Shown here piece by piece: positions 8,252 to 16,739 of a DNA stretch of 64,000 nt; position 1 is the stretch's first letter; the number at the start of each line of letters is the position of its first letter. The notes under the pieces are model-generated. The model was not told where the DNA came from. It saw only the letters and a list, made by a program, of their open reading frames with translations, and did no database searches. The position numbers and the translations under genes are program-made. Source of the stretch: Clostridiales bacterium (GTDB taxonomy: Bacteria; Bacillota; Clostridia; Oscillospirales; Oscillospiraceae); assembly GCA_004555205.1 (NCBI GenBank), contig SFIY01000007.1, forward strand, positions 65,248 to 129,247, given 5' to 3'.

Positions 8252-10114
8252 TTATTCTGTCACCGTTTCGAATTTGGCATGGTGCTCCGTAAGATAATGC
8301 TGCACATACTCGCTGTTTCCCACACAGACCGTAGGATCATTATGTAAGTGCTTTGAGCAGCCGATCACATCGTCGCCCAAATAGCCAACACTGTCGGGGA
8401 TGGTTATCTTCTGCAGCCCGATGCAGTCGAAAAAGGCATGACGGTCAATGTGTATCGTACCCTCAGGAATATCAACTTCAGAAAGGCTCTTATTATAGTT
8501 AAATGCGTTTTTCCCGATTATTTTAAGGTTTTTGGGCAGCTTAACCGTCTGCAGCGAAGTACACTGGTAAAATGCTTCCTGTCCAATATAATTGACACTG
8601 TCAGGAATGACCACAGACCGGATTTGTTGATTTTTTGAAAAAGCAAACGGGCGGATTCTTAAAACGGGAACACCTTCATAGTCAGCAGGGAGCACCAAAT
8701 CGGTCTCTTCTCCTGTATACTTTTCAATTTCAGCAATATTGTCTTTCCTGAGGCGAATGGCGTATCCGTCTTTTTCGACGAGAGTTCCGTTATTATACTG
8801 CTGTTCATTCTGAAGATTCGTCCCGAAAACATGATCGATGGTTTTTACAAGTGCGGCTTCAAACTGACCGCTCTTAAAAAACACGATATCATCTCTTGTG
8901 ACATTCTCTCGAACCCAATTATCCAAATCCTCACGCGTATCCATTAAAAGGGCATTTGTACAGCCATCGTCGACCATTGCTTTATATGTATACTTGCTGT
9001 CCCCTGCATAGAAAATCACCTGATCCAGATCCAGCTTGGCAAGATCGTGACCCAATTTTTCATGCATGCGTACAGAGTCATCACCCAGCTTATCAATATG
9101 TCCGGTAATAAAAATCTTTTTCCCCTTTGGCTTAGGCATTTGCGTCAGGGTAACCGCCGATCCCAGGACGGTTTTCGGCTCGGCATTGAAAACGTCTATC
9201 ATCATGGAATATCCGCCGATATTGACGTAATTCTGGCGCATGCCGCTGGGTTGATATTCAGAAATTGACTTCAAAATATTCTGCATAGGAACATGGGAAA
9301 GTCTGCCGACAGCAATAGCAAACAGGGCATTGTAGACATTATACTCACCATACAGTCTCAACTTGGTTTCATATTCACCGTCCGGACACACGGCGGTAAA
9401 GCATATGCCCTCCATCGTCGTATGAATATTTTTCGCATAGTAGTCGGCTTTGCTGTTGTTCATGGAGCATGTTATGACTTTGTGTTTATATTTGGCGTTT
9501 CGAAGAATATCGTCATCGTAGCAGATGACTACAGCTCCCCTGCGTTTAGCGTATCTCTCCAGGCTGCTTTTATCGATAAAAATATTCTGCTGCGTTTGAT
9601 ATGTGTTCAAATGTGATTCTCCGATATTCGTCAGGACAACAATATCCGGGCGTATGACACATGCAGAACTTTCCACATATCCGGGCATAACGCCGCCGAC
9701 CTCCTGAACCCAGTATTCATATCGGTGAGTCAGCTTCTGGATGTTTCTCAGAATTGCGCCGTGGCTGTTGGACATGCTGTTTCCGACGAAAGTCTTATAG
9801 TGATCGGAAATCACCTTGTTGATTAGGCCGGTCGTAGTTGTTTTGCCAACACTTCCTGTAATGGTAATCCGCTTTGCCGGAATCCGTGCGCATTTCCATT
9901 TCTCATAGCTTTGCACACACTTCAAAGGATCACGAACGCCGATCACATTGCTTTGCGGATAATTCGCTTTGTGCTCCTCTGCGCAGAAAACCAGCAATGC
10001 TCCCTGCTTGAGAGAGTCTTTGATCACCTTATCCGCAGGATACCAGCCTGCGCTGATCACCACATCGCCGGGCTGCACATATTCCGACTGTGTAAGAATG
10101 CGATCAAACTTCAT
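8252..10114 (-). CDS. Mur ligase-like amide ligase fused to leucine-rich repeats (5' end frameshifted)
   Basis: A 620-residue body. Residues 1-80 resemble a MurF/MurE N-terminal domain (QSEYVQPGDVVISAGWYP). The Mur ligase P-loop is TGSVGKTTTTG (about 86-96), followed by the central ATPase core (IVVLTNIGESHLNTY) and a C-terminal ligase domain (FNAEPKTVLGSAVTL). About residues 475-590 are BspA-type LRR_5 repeats (VVIPDSVNYIGQEAFYQCTSLQTV and others). I know of no common family with this order. The likely true start is at 10230: the upstream frame carries the ribosome binding site and joins this one if a single A is restored in an AAAA run near 10153. It lies downstream of the TupA-like gene. 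Confidence 0.8.
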   Translation of the reverse strand: MKFDRILTQSEYVQPGDVVISAGWYPADKVIKDSLKQGALLVFCAEEHKANYPQSNVIGVRDPLKCVQSYEKWKCARIPAKRITITGSVGKTTTTGLINKVISDHYKTFVGNSMSNSHGAILRNIQKLTHRYEYWVQEVGGVMPGYVESSACVIRPDIVVLTNIGESHLNTYQTQQNIFIDKSSLERYAKRRGAVVICYDDDILRNAKYKHKVITCSMNNSKADYYAKNIHTTMEGICFTAVCPDGEYETKLRLYGEYNVYNALFAIAVGRLSHVPMQNILKSISEYQPSGMRQNYVNIGGYSMMIDVFNAEPKTVLGSAVTLTQMPKPKGKKIFITGHIDKLGDDSVRMHEKLGHDLAKLDLDQVIFYAGDSKYTYKAMVDDGCTNALLMDTREDLDNWVRENVTRDDIVFFKSGQFEAALVKTIDHVFGTNLQNEQQYNNGTLVEKDGYAIRLRKDNIAEIEKYTGEETDLVLPADYEGVPVLRIRPFAFSKNQQIRSVVIPDSVNYIGQEAFYQCTSLQTVKLPKNLKIIGKNAFNYNKSLSEVDIPEGTIHIDRHAFFDCIGLQKITIPDSVGYLGDDVIGCSKHLHNDPTVCVGNSEYVQHYLTEHHAKFETVTE

Positions 10115-10230
10115 ATTTGGATCGATTTCCGCGGGAAGAACGGCTCCAATGATTTTGCCAGTTTCCCGATATTAATCTTAGTCTCTCTTCTAACCTTCTT
10201 GTGAAGTTTCTTTAATTGTTCCCGCAGCAT
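10111..10230 (-). pseudogene. Detached 5' end of the Mur ligase-LRR gene
   Basis: A 39-codon frame beginning MLREQLKKLHKKVRRETKIN, with a strong TAGGAGGACAAAT-ATG start. After codon ~26 (GKLAK) the adjacent frame continues as IIGAVLPAEIDPN and enters the Mur ligase body in frame. The switch needs one extra A in the run at 10153-10156 or a -1 slip of the ribosome there. It may be a real mutation, a sequencing error in a homopolymer, or slippage. Confidence 0.7.
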
Positions 10231-10395
10231 ATTTGTCCTCCTAAGTTATGATTGCATTTACAAAGCAAGCCGTAAATCACCGGTTTTTAAACGGTCTGAC
10301 CCAACACGGCCGGATTAAACAACTGACTTCCTGATACAGGAAGTTAATTCATGTGACTCGATCTGTCCCAAAATGATAAGTCTGCCAGATCGGTT

Positions 10396-11505
10396 TCAGA
10401 CATTCGCTTCCGGAAGCTTGAGCATTTCGCCAAGCTTATAGTCCCATTCCATAGGTTCAAAGCTCTCATATCCGCCACCGGGATAGAACGTCAACTCGCC
10501 GACATAGAGTTTGCTGCCGTCTGCTGTCTCATAAAAATCTACACGGACAAAAGGAAACGGCTCTGCCAATTGATTGGCTATTTCGATCATCTTGTCAAGA
10601 TTTTTCGGCGGCTTAACCGGATAATTGCTATTGGGATACTTTCTTGTAAACGGAAGCAGATTCCAGTCCAAATCGTAGAAATTCACACTCATGTTTGAGT
10701 CGCGGTCCAATACGGTGAACAGCAGTTCCGCTTTCCCGTTAAAACACATGATCTTGTAATCAATCAATGCGTCGTTGTCTAAATCATTTATATATTCCTC
10801 TGCCAGAATTTTGGGGCGTACATGCCTGTAGGCAATGCAATACGAAGAGCACAGATTATTGCGCTTTAGCAGCCACGAACTCATCACCGTTTTCAGGCGG
10901 TCAATATCCAGCTCCGCCTTGTTCTTTACCACGATGATATGGCGTCCGTCGCTCTGGACATTTGATTTCAAGACAAACTGATCCGGCAGCAAATCAAAAT
11001 CAATTTGATTCTCGCTTTCCCATTCACCGTAGAGCGGAACCGTATACCCCTCTCCGAGCTGCTCTGTAATATATCGCTTAAACTCGCATTTATCCACGCA
11101 TCTGCCCATTCTGGGATCATAGTAATTCAGCTTCAGCCATTGAATTTTCTGGTTAAAGGTTTTTGGATGATCCAAGTCAAGGTAATAGTTGCAGTGCCTG
11201 TAGAAAACCTTCTTCAGTTCTATAGCGCGCTCTTCTTTAGGGAAAAAAAGGGAGCTGATATAGTCCATTCCATAACCCGTATACGCGGCTTTGCCTGAAT
11301 AAATATCGTCTTGGACTTTTTCTTGCAAAGCTTCTTTCGCATGAAGATTAGCCGGACTATCGGTCCCCTGCATTGCTTTGTTTGATTTCCCGCTGTTTGA
11401 ACTGTTGTCTTCTCTTGTTAATCTATATAATTTGGTAACCGGTTTCTTTAATTTTGGCCATTTCCGAAATATTGCCTTGATCCATTTTTTTATCGTTTTG
11501 CGCAT
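10396..11505 (-). CDS. TupA-like ATP-grasp protein
   Basis: A 369-residue protein matching the TupA-like ATP-grasp family, named from teichuronopeptide synthesis in an alkaliphilic Bacillus. After a basic N-terminus (MRKTIKKWIKAIFRKWPK) and a Ser/Asn-rich linker, the ATP-grasp core shows FNQKIQWLKLNYYDPRM, LLPDQFVLKSNVQSDGRHII, LAEEYIND and the closing ELTFYPGGGYE. ATP-grasp enzymes join a carboxylate to an amine through an acyl phosphate. With the Mur-type ligase downstream it suggests attaching amino acids to a cell-surface polymer. It has a consensus promoter and a long (about 280 nt) leader. Confidence 0.85.
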   Translation of the reverse strand: MRKTIKKWIKAIFRKWPKLKKPVTKLYRLTREDNSSNSGKSNKAMQGTDSPANLHAKEALQEKVQDDIYSGKAAYTGYGMDYISSLFFPKEERAIELKKVFYRHCNYYLDLDHPKTFNQKIQWLKLNYYDPRMGRCVDKCEFKRYITEQLGEGYTVPLYGEWESENQIDFDLLPDQFVLKSNVQSDGRHIIVVKNKAELDIDRLKTVMSSWLLKRNNLCSSYCIAYRHVRPKILAEEYINDLDNDALIDYKIMCFNGKAELLFTVLDRDSNMSVNFYDLDWNLLPFTRKYPNSNYPVKPPKNLDKMIEIANQLAEPFPFVRVDFYETADGSKLYVGELTFYPGGGYESFEPMEWDYKLGEMLKLPEANV

Positions 11506-11791
11506 TTGATTACCCCTTTTTATGAAAGATTCGTTTCAGCAATGTTCAATATGAGCTAAATCCCTTATCCCACTCGCAGCAAAAAGTACTGTATCCACTG
11601 CCGGGACAGAAAGTAAAATCTTCCGGAAACGGCCTCCCGTTTCTGCCAAATTATTTTTAAAAACCCTAATTGTTTTATTACCGCAAGGAAATATCCGCAT
11701 TATCAATAATATTGCCCTTAAAAATCCATAATTTGTTTTTCGTAGAACTATCTCCCCCTAAAACAGGAAAAACATCAAATTCGTATTTAAA

Positions 11792-11820
11792 TATTAGCCC
11801 TTTTTCATTTTGTTGTCAAT
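11792..11820 (-). promoter_or_regulatory. Sigma-A type promoter of the island operon
   Basis: On the minus strand TTGACA (11815-11820), 17-bp spacer, TAATAT (11792-11797). It implies a leader of about 280 nt before the TupA-like gene. That leader contains a small hairpin (GAAACGG/CCGTTTC, 11626-11643). Confidence 0.65.
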
Positions 11821-11843
11821 AGTTCCAAAAAATGTACAGTGCC

Positions 11844-11918
11844 CTGTCCGGCCATGGCTGCCGCCCCCTTTCTGCTGTCAGCATAGCACGCTTTTTAGAA
11901 GAACGCAAGGCAAAATTC
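11844..11918. repeat. 75-bp perfect direct repeat, copy 2 (iclR 5' end relic)
   Basis: Identical to 8145-8219. Read leftwards it keeps the iclR ribosome binding site and start (MAGQ-TVH), but the frame runs into unrelated sequence and stops. It is a relic of the iclR start left next to the FecCD operon when the island entered. Confidence 0.95.
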
Positions 11919-11960
11919 CGTTTTACGGGATAATTATTCAGTAATACTGAACGCATCGTA

Positions 11961-11989
11961 TTGTTTTCCAAAGAATAACGGCGTAAAAT
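11961..11989 (+). promoter_or_regulatory. Promoter of the FecCD transporter operon
   Basis: TTGTTT (11961-11966), 17-bp spacer, TAAAAT (11984-11989), 35 bp upstream of the permease start. It lies just right of direct repeat copy 2, so the island did not remove it. Confidence 0.6.
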
Positions 11990-12024
11990 AGTGCATAATC
12001 ATCGGAGCAAAGGAGGCGAGACAT

Positions 12025-13044
12025 ATGCGTACACGGGAAGGGCGGCGCGCCATCCGCGTCATGGCCCTGCTGACAGCCGTGCTGTTGGGGCTGTTTTTGC
12101 TGTCGTTCCGGTTGGGGCGGTATGATGTACCGCCGGGCGAGGTGGTCCGCATTTTGCTCTCACGCCTTGTGCCGATCAGTCAGACATGGACGGACAAAAT
12201 GGCGGCGGCGGTGCTGAATGTGCGTCTGCCCCGTATTCTGCTGGCCTGTATGGTGGGCGGCTGCCTTGCCACGGCAGGTACGGCGTACCAGAGCGTATTT
12301 CGCAACCCCATGGCCGCGCCGGATATTTTAGGCGCGTCGTCCGGTGCGTGCTTCGGTGCCGCGCTGGCAATTTTGCTGGGCTTTTCGCGCAGCAGCGTGA
12401 CCGCATCGGCATTCGTCTTCAGCCTTGCCTCCGTGGTGCTGGTCTATTTGATCGCACAGCGTGCCCGGGGCAGTCAGGTGATGAACATCTTGCTCTCCGG
12501 CGTTATGATCGGCTCGCTGTTCTCCGCCTGCACCTCTTATGTGAAGCTGGTGGCGGACCCCACCAATCAACTGCCGGAAATTACCTATTGGCTGATGGGC
12601 AGCCTGTCCGGTGCCCGTCTGCGCGATGTGGCGTTTGGCATTGTCCCCATGCTGATAGGTTTGGTGCCGCTGTATGCCCTGCGTTGGCGCATCAACCTGC
12701 TCACACTGGGCGAGGAGGAGGCCCGCACCATGGGTGTGAATACCAAGCGGCTGCGTCTGGTGGTGATCCTCTGTGCCACGGTGCTGACGGCCACCGGCGT
12801 GGCGATCAGCGGTATGATCGGTTGGGTGGGTCTGGTGATCCCCCATCTGAGCCGCAAGCTGGTGGGCAACGATTGCCGCTATCTGCTGCCGGTCTCCACC
12901 GTGTTCGGTGCAATCTTCCTGCTGCTGGTGGATAATGTGTCCCGCAATCTGCTGGCGGTGGAGATCCCCATCGGTATTCTGACCGCCTTTGTGGGCGCGC
13001 CCTTCTTCCTCTATCTTATGACCCGAAAGGAGCATGTACTATGA
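12025..13044 (+). CDS. FecCD-family ABC transporter permease
   Basis: A 339-residue membrane permease of the BtuC/FecCD class with about nine to ten transmembrane helices. Typical segments are LNVRLPRILLACMVGGCLATAGTAYQ, RNPMAAPDILGASSGA and ISGMIGWVGLVIPHLSRKLVG. It imports an iron-siderophore, cobalamin, haem or oxyanion substrate. AAAGGAGG precedes the ATG. It overlaps the ATPase gene by 4 bp. The place among selenium and XdhC genes makes molybdate or tungstate (MolB-like) a plausible substrate; this is inference. Confidence 0.93.
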   Translation: MRTREGRRAIRVMALLTAVLLGLFLLSFRLGRYDVPPGEVVRILLSRLVPISQTWTDKMAAAVLNVRLPRILLACMVGGCLATAGTAYQSVFRNPMAAPDILGASSGACFGAALAILLGFSRSSVTASAFVFSLASVVLVYLIAQRARGSQVMNILLSGVMIGSLFSACTSYVKLVADPTNQLPEITYWLMGSLSGARLRDVAFGIVPMLIGLVPLYALRWRINLLTLGEEEARTMGVNTKRLRLVVILCATVLTATGVAISGMIGWVGLVIPHLSRKLVGNDCRYLLPVSTVFGAIFLLLVDNVSRNLLAVEIPIGILTAFVGAPFFLYLMTRKEHVL

Positions 13045-13817
13045 GCCTTTTGGTGGAAAATGTATCCTTTTCCTACGGCAAACGCAGCGTGCTGCACAAT
13101 GTCAGCTTCGGCGTGGAAAAGGGCGAATTTCTCTCGGTGCTGGGGCCCAACGGCGTGGGAAAAAGCACGCTGTTTCGCTGCATTTTGGGCGCATTGGCGC
13201 AGTATAGCGGCGCCATCTTTGTGGATGGGCAGGAGATTCGCAGTCTGTCTCACCGTGAAAGGGCCCGGCGCATCGCCTACATTCCCCAAACCCATCGGCC
13301 CACCTTCGGCTATACTGTGCTGGACACGGCGCTGATGGGCACTACGCGCCAGCTCTCCCCGTTCCAGCAGCCAAAGCGCGCGCAGATTGACGCCGCCCAT
13401 GAGGCGCTCTCCCGTGTGGGGGTGGCACATCTGGCGGAGCGTAATTTTTCGCATCTCTCCGGCGGCGAGCAGCAGTTGGTACTCATCGCCCGCGCCATTG
13501 CCCAGCAATCGGATATTCTCATCATGGACGAGCCTACCTCGGCATTGGATTACGGCAATCAGCTTCGTGTTTTGCAGCAGGTGCGCGGTCTGAGCCGGGA
13601 GGGATATACGGTACTGCTGAGCACGCACAATCCCCAGCACGCACTGACCTTTGCCGACCGCGTTCTGGCACTGCAGGACGGCGCCGTAGCCGCCCACGGC
13701 AAAGCGGAGGAAGTGCTGACGCCGGCATTGATGTCCGGTCTCTACCGCATTGATGTGACCTTTGCCGATACACCCGGCGGCAGCGTGATTGTGCCGCTGA
13801 TGGGAGGTGAGGGGTGA
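13041..13817 (+). CDS. FecE-type ABC transporter ATP-binding protein
   Basis: A 258-residue ATPase that energises the FecCD permease. Walker A is GPNGVGKST (about residues 34-42), the signature is LSGGEQQLV, Walker B with the D-loop is ILIMDEPTSALD, and the switch histidine is in LLSTHNPQHAL. It overlaps the permease by 4 bp and the methyltransferase by 1 bp, so the genes are translationally coupled. Confidence 0.95.
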   Translation: MSLLVENVSFSYGKRSVLHNVSFGVEKGEFLSVLGPNGVGKSTLFRCILGALAQYSGAIFVDGQEIRSLSHRERARRIAYIPQTHRPTFGYTVLDTALMGTTRQLSPFQQPKRAQIDAAHEALSRVGVAHLAERNFSHLSGGEQQLVLIARAIAQQSDILIMDEPTSALDYGNQLRVLQQVRGLSREGYTVLLSTHNPQHALTFADRVLALQDGAVAAHGKAEEVLTPALMSGLYRIDVTFADTPGGSVIVPLMGGEG

Positions 13818-14542
13818 TGATGTTCCAATGGAGCGAGGATATGGTGCGCTTTATGCGCCAGGCCAGCGAGTACGGCGACTATCACCGGCGCTTGGCCGAC
13901 TGGATGCGTCCCGACCTGCACAAGCGCGACCGCCTCTGCGACGCCGGCTGCGGTCTGGGTTATCTGAGTCTGGCCCTTGCGCCTTATGTACAGCATATCA
14001 CGGCAGCGGACCGCAACGGTGACGCGCTGGCAGTGCTGCGCGAAAACTGCGCCTCGCGCGGCATTGACAATATTGACATCCGCTGCGGCGATCTGTTTTC
14101 CATGCCGCCCGACACGGCCTATGACGCCATGGTGTTCTGCTTTTTCGGGCGGATGGAGGAGATTGCCGCCATCGCCAAGGCCCAGTGCCGCGGCACGGTA
14201 TTTGCCTTCAAGAAAAACTACACCACCCACCGTTTCTCCGTAGGCAGCCACGCCACGGGAAGCGACAGCTTCACCACAGCCAAAGCGTGGCTGAGTGCCC
14301 GCGGCGTCCCCTTTACGGCGCAGGAGATGGCGCTGGAATTAGGGCAGCCCTTTCGTTCATGGGAGAGCGCACGGCGCTTTTTTGAGATCTACAGCCGCGA
14401 CGAGGACAAGTCCGTCATTACCGACGCCTTTTTGCGCAGTAAGCTGGTCGAAACAGGCCGGGCGGATTTTCCCCTGTACATGCCCCATCAGCGGCCGGTA
14501 GGTTGTCTGAAATTCTCCGTCGAGGATTTACCAAAAACATAA
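13817..14542 (+). CDS. Class I SAM-dependent methyltransferase in the ABC operon
   Basis: A 241-residue protein with glycine-rich motif I DAGCGLGYLSLAL (about residues 36-48), motif II-like ITAADRNGDALAVL, and IDIRCGDLFSMP. It ends in a poorly conserved C-terminal half. It lies between the ATPase and the binding protein, overlapping the former. The substrate is unknown; it could modify a metallophore or a ligand carried by the transporter. Start candidates are the adjacent ATGs at 13817 and 13820 (after GGAGGTGAGG) or GTG at 13814. Confidence 0.85.
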   Translation: MMFQWSEDMVRFMRQASEYGDYHRRLADWMRPDLHKRDRLCDAGCGLGYLSLALAPYVQHITAADRNGDALAVLRENCASRGIDNIDIRCGDLFSMPPDTAYDAMVFCFFGRMEEIAAIAKAQCRGTVFAFKKNYTTHRFSVGSHATGSDSFTTAKAWLSARGVPFTAQEMALELGQPFRSWESARRFFEIYSRDEDKSVITDAFLRSKLVETGRADFPLYMPHQRPVGCLKFSVEDLPKT

Positions 14543-14559
14543 AACAAGGAGGAAGACAG

Positions 14560-15627
14560 ATGAAAGTAAAAAAATGGCTTGCGATGCTGCTGGCCGTCGT
14601 CATGGTGCTGAGTCTGGCAGCCTGCGGCGCACAGAGCAACCCGCAGACAGATGACACGACCCGCGTGTTTACCGACTCGGTGGGCCGCGAGGTAGAGGTG
14701 CCTGCACAGATCGACAAGGTGGCGCTCAGCGGCCCCATGGCACAGATCGTGCTGTTTGCGCTCTGCCCCGATAAGCTGGTGGGCGTGTCCAACGCATGGA
14801 GCACCGAAGCCGAGCAGTATTTGGACGAGAAATACTTTACTATGCCTGAAATCGGTCAGCTTTACGGCGGCAAGGGTGAGCTGAATCCGGAAACGCTGCT
14901 CCAGAGCGGCGCACAGATCGTCATTGATGTGGGTGAGCCCAAGGGCAGCATTGCCGAGGACCTGGACGCTCTGCAGGAGCAAACCGGCATCCCCTTTGTT
15001 CACATCACCGCTACCACGGAAACCACCGGCGATGCCTACCGTATGTTGGGCGACCTGCTGAATATGAAGGATGAGGCAGAGACGCTGGCCGCCTACTGCG
15101 AGAAGGTCTATGACCGCACCGTGTCCATTGCGGGCAGCGTGGAAAAGGCCAATGTGCTGTATGTCACCGGCGACATGGGGCAGAATGTGATCGCCGCCGG
15201 TTCCTACCATGCGGAGATTCTGGACCTTCTGACCAACAATCTGGCCGTGGTGGATGAGCCGTCCTCCAAGGGCACCGGCAACGAGGTCAGCATGGAGCAG
15301 ATCCTGACCTGGGACCCCGATGTGGTCATCTTCGCCCCGGAGAGCATCTATGACACCGTGGCTGACGACGCCGCATGGCAGAGCGTCACCGCCATCAAAA
15401 ACGGTGCCTACTACGAGGTGCCCTTCGTCCCCTATAACTGGATGGGCTTCCCTCCCTCCGTGCAGCGCTATCTGGGCATGATGTGGCTGAGCAAGGTCCT
15501 CTATCCCGATGCCACGGCAGAGTACGACCTGTTCAGCGATGTGCAGGAGTACTATAAGCTGTTCTACCACTGCGATCTGACGCAGGCGCAGTATGACGCG
15601 CTGGTGGCCAACTCTCTGGGTAAATAA
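14560..15627 (+). CDS. ABC transporter substrate-binding lipoprotein (PF01497 type)
   Basis: A 355-residue lipoprotein. Its signal ends in the lipobox SLAAC (cysteine about residue 23). The helical-backbone binding-protein fold follows (RVFTDSVGREVEVPAQIDKV, then IVLFALCPDKLVGVS and TWDPDVVIFAPESIYDT). AAGGAGG lies before the ATG. It is the fourth gene of the transporter operon and presents the substrate to the FecCD permease. The ligand cannot be read from sequence: siderophore, molybdate/tungstate and corrinoid are all possible. Confidence 0.9.
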   Translation: MKVKKWLAMLLAVVMVLSLAACGAQSNPQTDDTTRVFTDSVGREVEVPAQIDKVALSGPMAQIVLFALCPDKLVGVSNAWSTEAEQYLDEKYFTMPEIGQLYGGKGELNPETLLQSGAQIVIDVGEPKGSIAEDLDALQEQTGIPFVHITATTETTGDAYRMLGDLLNMKDEAETLAAYCEKVYDRTVSIAGSVEKANVLYVTGDMGQNVIAAGSYHAEILDLLTNNLAVVDEPSSKGTGNEVSMEQILTWDPDVVIFAPESIYDTVADDAAWQSVTAIKNGAYYEVPFVPYNWMGFPPSVQRYLGMMWLSKVLYPDATAEYDLFSDVQEYYKLFYHCDLTQAQYDALVANSLGK

Positions 15628-15640
15628 ACAAAAACCGGCA

Positions 15641-15667
15641 CCGTCATGGGCTTTTCGCCCATGACGG
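15641..15667. terminator. Hairpin after the binding-protein gene
   Basis: A perfect 11-bp stem (CCGTCATGGGC/GCCCATGACGG, loop TTTTC), 13 bp after the stop codon. There is no strong T-run, so it may be a weak terminator or an mRNA-stabilising structure before xdhC. Confidence 0.55.
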
Positions 15668-15717
15668 ACTTGCCGTCTCTGTTGCTTTTGTGCTATGATA
15701 AAAAAGAGGTGTTTGCC

Positions 15718-16686
15718 ATGCAGTCGATTTTTGCAAAATTACTATATGAAACGGAAAAACAGCACGACACCGTGCTGGTGACGATCGTCCGCGAGTCCGG
15801 ATCCACGCCGCGCGGTATCGGCGCGCAGATGCTGGTGAGCAGGAGCGGTGCGCAGGTGGGCACCATCGGCGGCGGCAATGTAGAAAATCTGGCCATCCTG
15901 CACGCCCAGGAGCTGATCGGACAGCAGCGCAGCGATGTCCATGAATACAAGCTGCACAAAAATGATGCCGAGGATATCGGCATGGTCTGCGGCGGTGATG
16001 TGACGGTGCTGTTCAGCTTTATCTCCGCCGCGGACAGCCGGTGGACGGATACGGCCTCTTTGGTGCTTGAGCGCATTGCCCGGCGCGAGGAGGGCATTCT
16101 GGTGCTGCCGCTTGACGGCAGTGCCGCCTATATCAGCGATACGCAGCCTGACGGAGAGGTATTCAGCCTGCCGCTGTCCATCGGTGAGCGCGCCATCCTG
16201 TTCGGCGCGGGGCACTGCTCGTTGGCTTTGGCGCCGATCCTGCAATCGGTGGGCTTCCGCGTCACGGTGTTTGACAACCGCAGCGATTTGGTGACAAAGG
16301 CGCGTTTTCCCGGCGCAGATGCCTTGATCTGCGGCGATTTTGAGAAGATCGGTGACCATTTGACCGTAGGTGCGGGCGACTATGTGGTGGTGATGACCAG
16401 CGGCCACAGCTTTGACTTTCAGGTGCAGGAGCAGGTGCTCCGTCATCCCTTTGCCTATGTAGGCGTGATCGGCTCGCGCCACAAGACCGCCTCCGTCAAC
16501 GCAAGGCTGCGTGAGGCAGGGGTGGACGAAGCGGCTATTTCCGCCATCCATACACCGGTAGGCATGGCGATCAAAGCGGTGACGCCGGAGGAGATCGCCG
16601 TATCCATTGCCGGCGAAATGATCTATGAGCGCGCGCTGCGGCGCGAAAATGCAGGGATTCACCTGCGGGGCTGCCCCATGCACTGA
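15718..16686 (+). CDS. XdhC/CoxI-family protein (EF2563-like, selenium-dependent molybdenum hydroxylase system)
   Basis: A 322-residue protein. The N-terminal XdhC/CoxI domain shows VTIVRESGSTPRGIGAQMLV and GTIGGGNVE. The C-terminal Rossmann domain has AILFGAGHCSLALAPI, VVMTSGHSFDFQVQEQ and YVGVIGSRHK. XdhC proteins help sulfurate and insert the molybdenum cofactor into xanthine dehydrogenase-type enzymes. The shorter EF2563 type occurs with SelD, YedF and the aminotransferase in selenium-dependent molybdenum hydroxylase clusters, as here. The start is the ATG at 15718 after GAGG. No molybdenum hydroxylase is in the window. Confidence 0.88.
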   Translation: MQSIFAKLLYETEKQHDTVLVTIVRESGSTPRGIGAQMLVSRSGAQVGTIGGGNVENLAILHAQELIGQQRSDVHEYKLHKNDAEDIGMVCGGDVTVLFSFISAADSRWTDTASLVLERIARREEGILVLPLDGSAAYISDTQPDGEVFSLPLSIGERAILFGAGHCSLALAPILQSVGFRVTVFDNRSDLVTKARFPGADALICGDFEKIGDHLTVGAGDYVVVMTSGHSFDFQVQEQVLRHPFAYVGVIGSRHKTASVNARLREAGVDEAAISAIHTPVGMAIKAVTPEEIAVSIAGEMIYERALRRENAGIHLRGCPMH

Positions 16687-16702
16687 TACCGTTTTATTGC
16701 AA

Positions 16703-16739
16703 AAAAAGCAAGGCGAGGTGTCCCTCGCCTTGCTTTTTT
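16703..16739. terminator. Bidirectional terminator between xdhC-like and aminotransferase genes
   Basis: AAGCAAGGCGAGG and its exact complement around a TGTC loop, with A-run and T-run. It serves both convergent genes; its right edge touches the stop of the aminotransferase. Confidence 0.92.
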
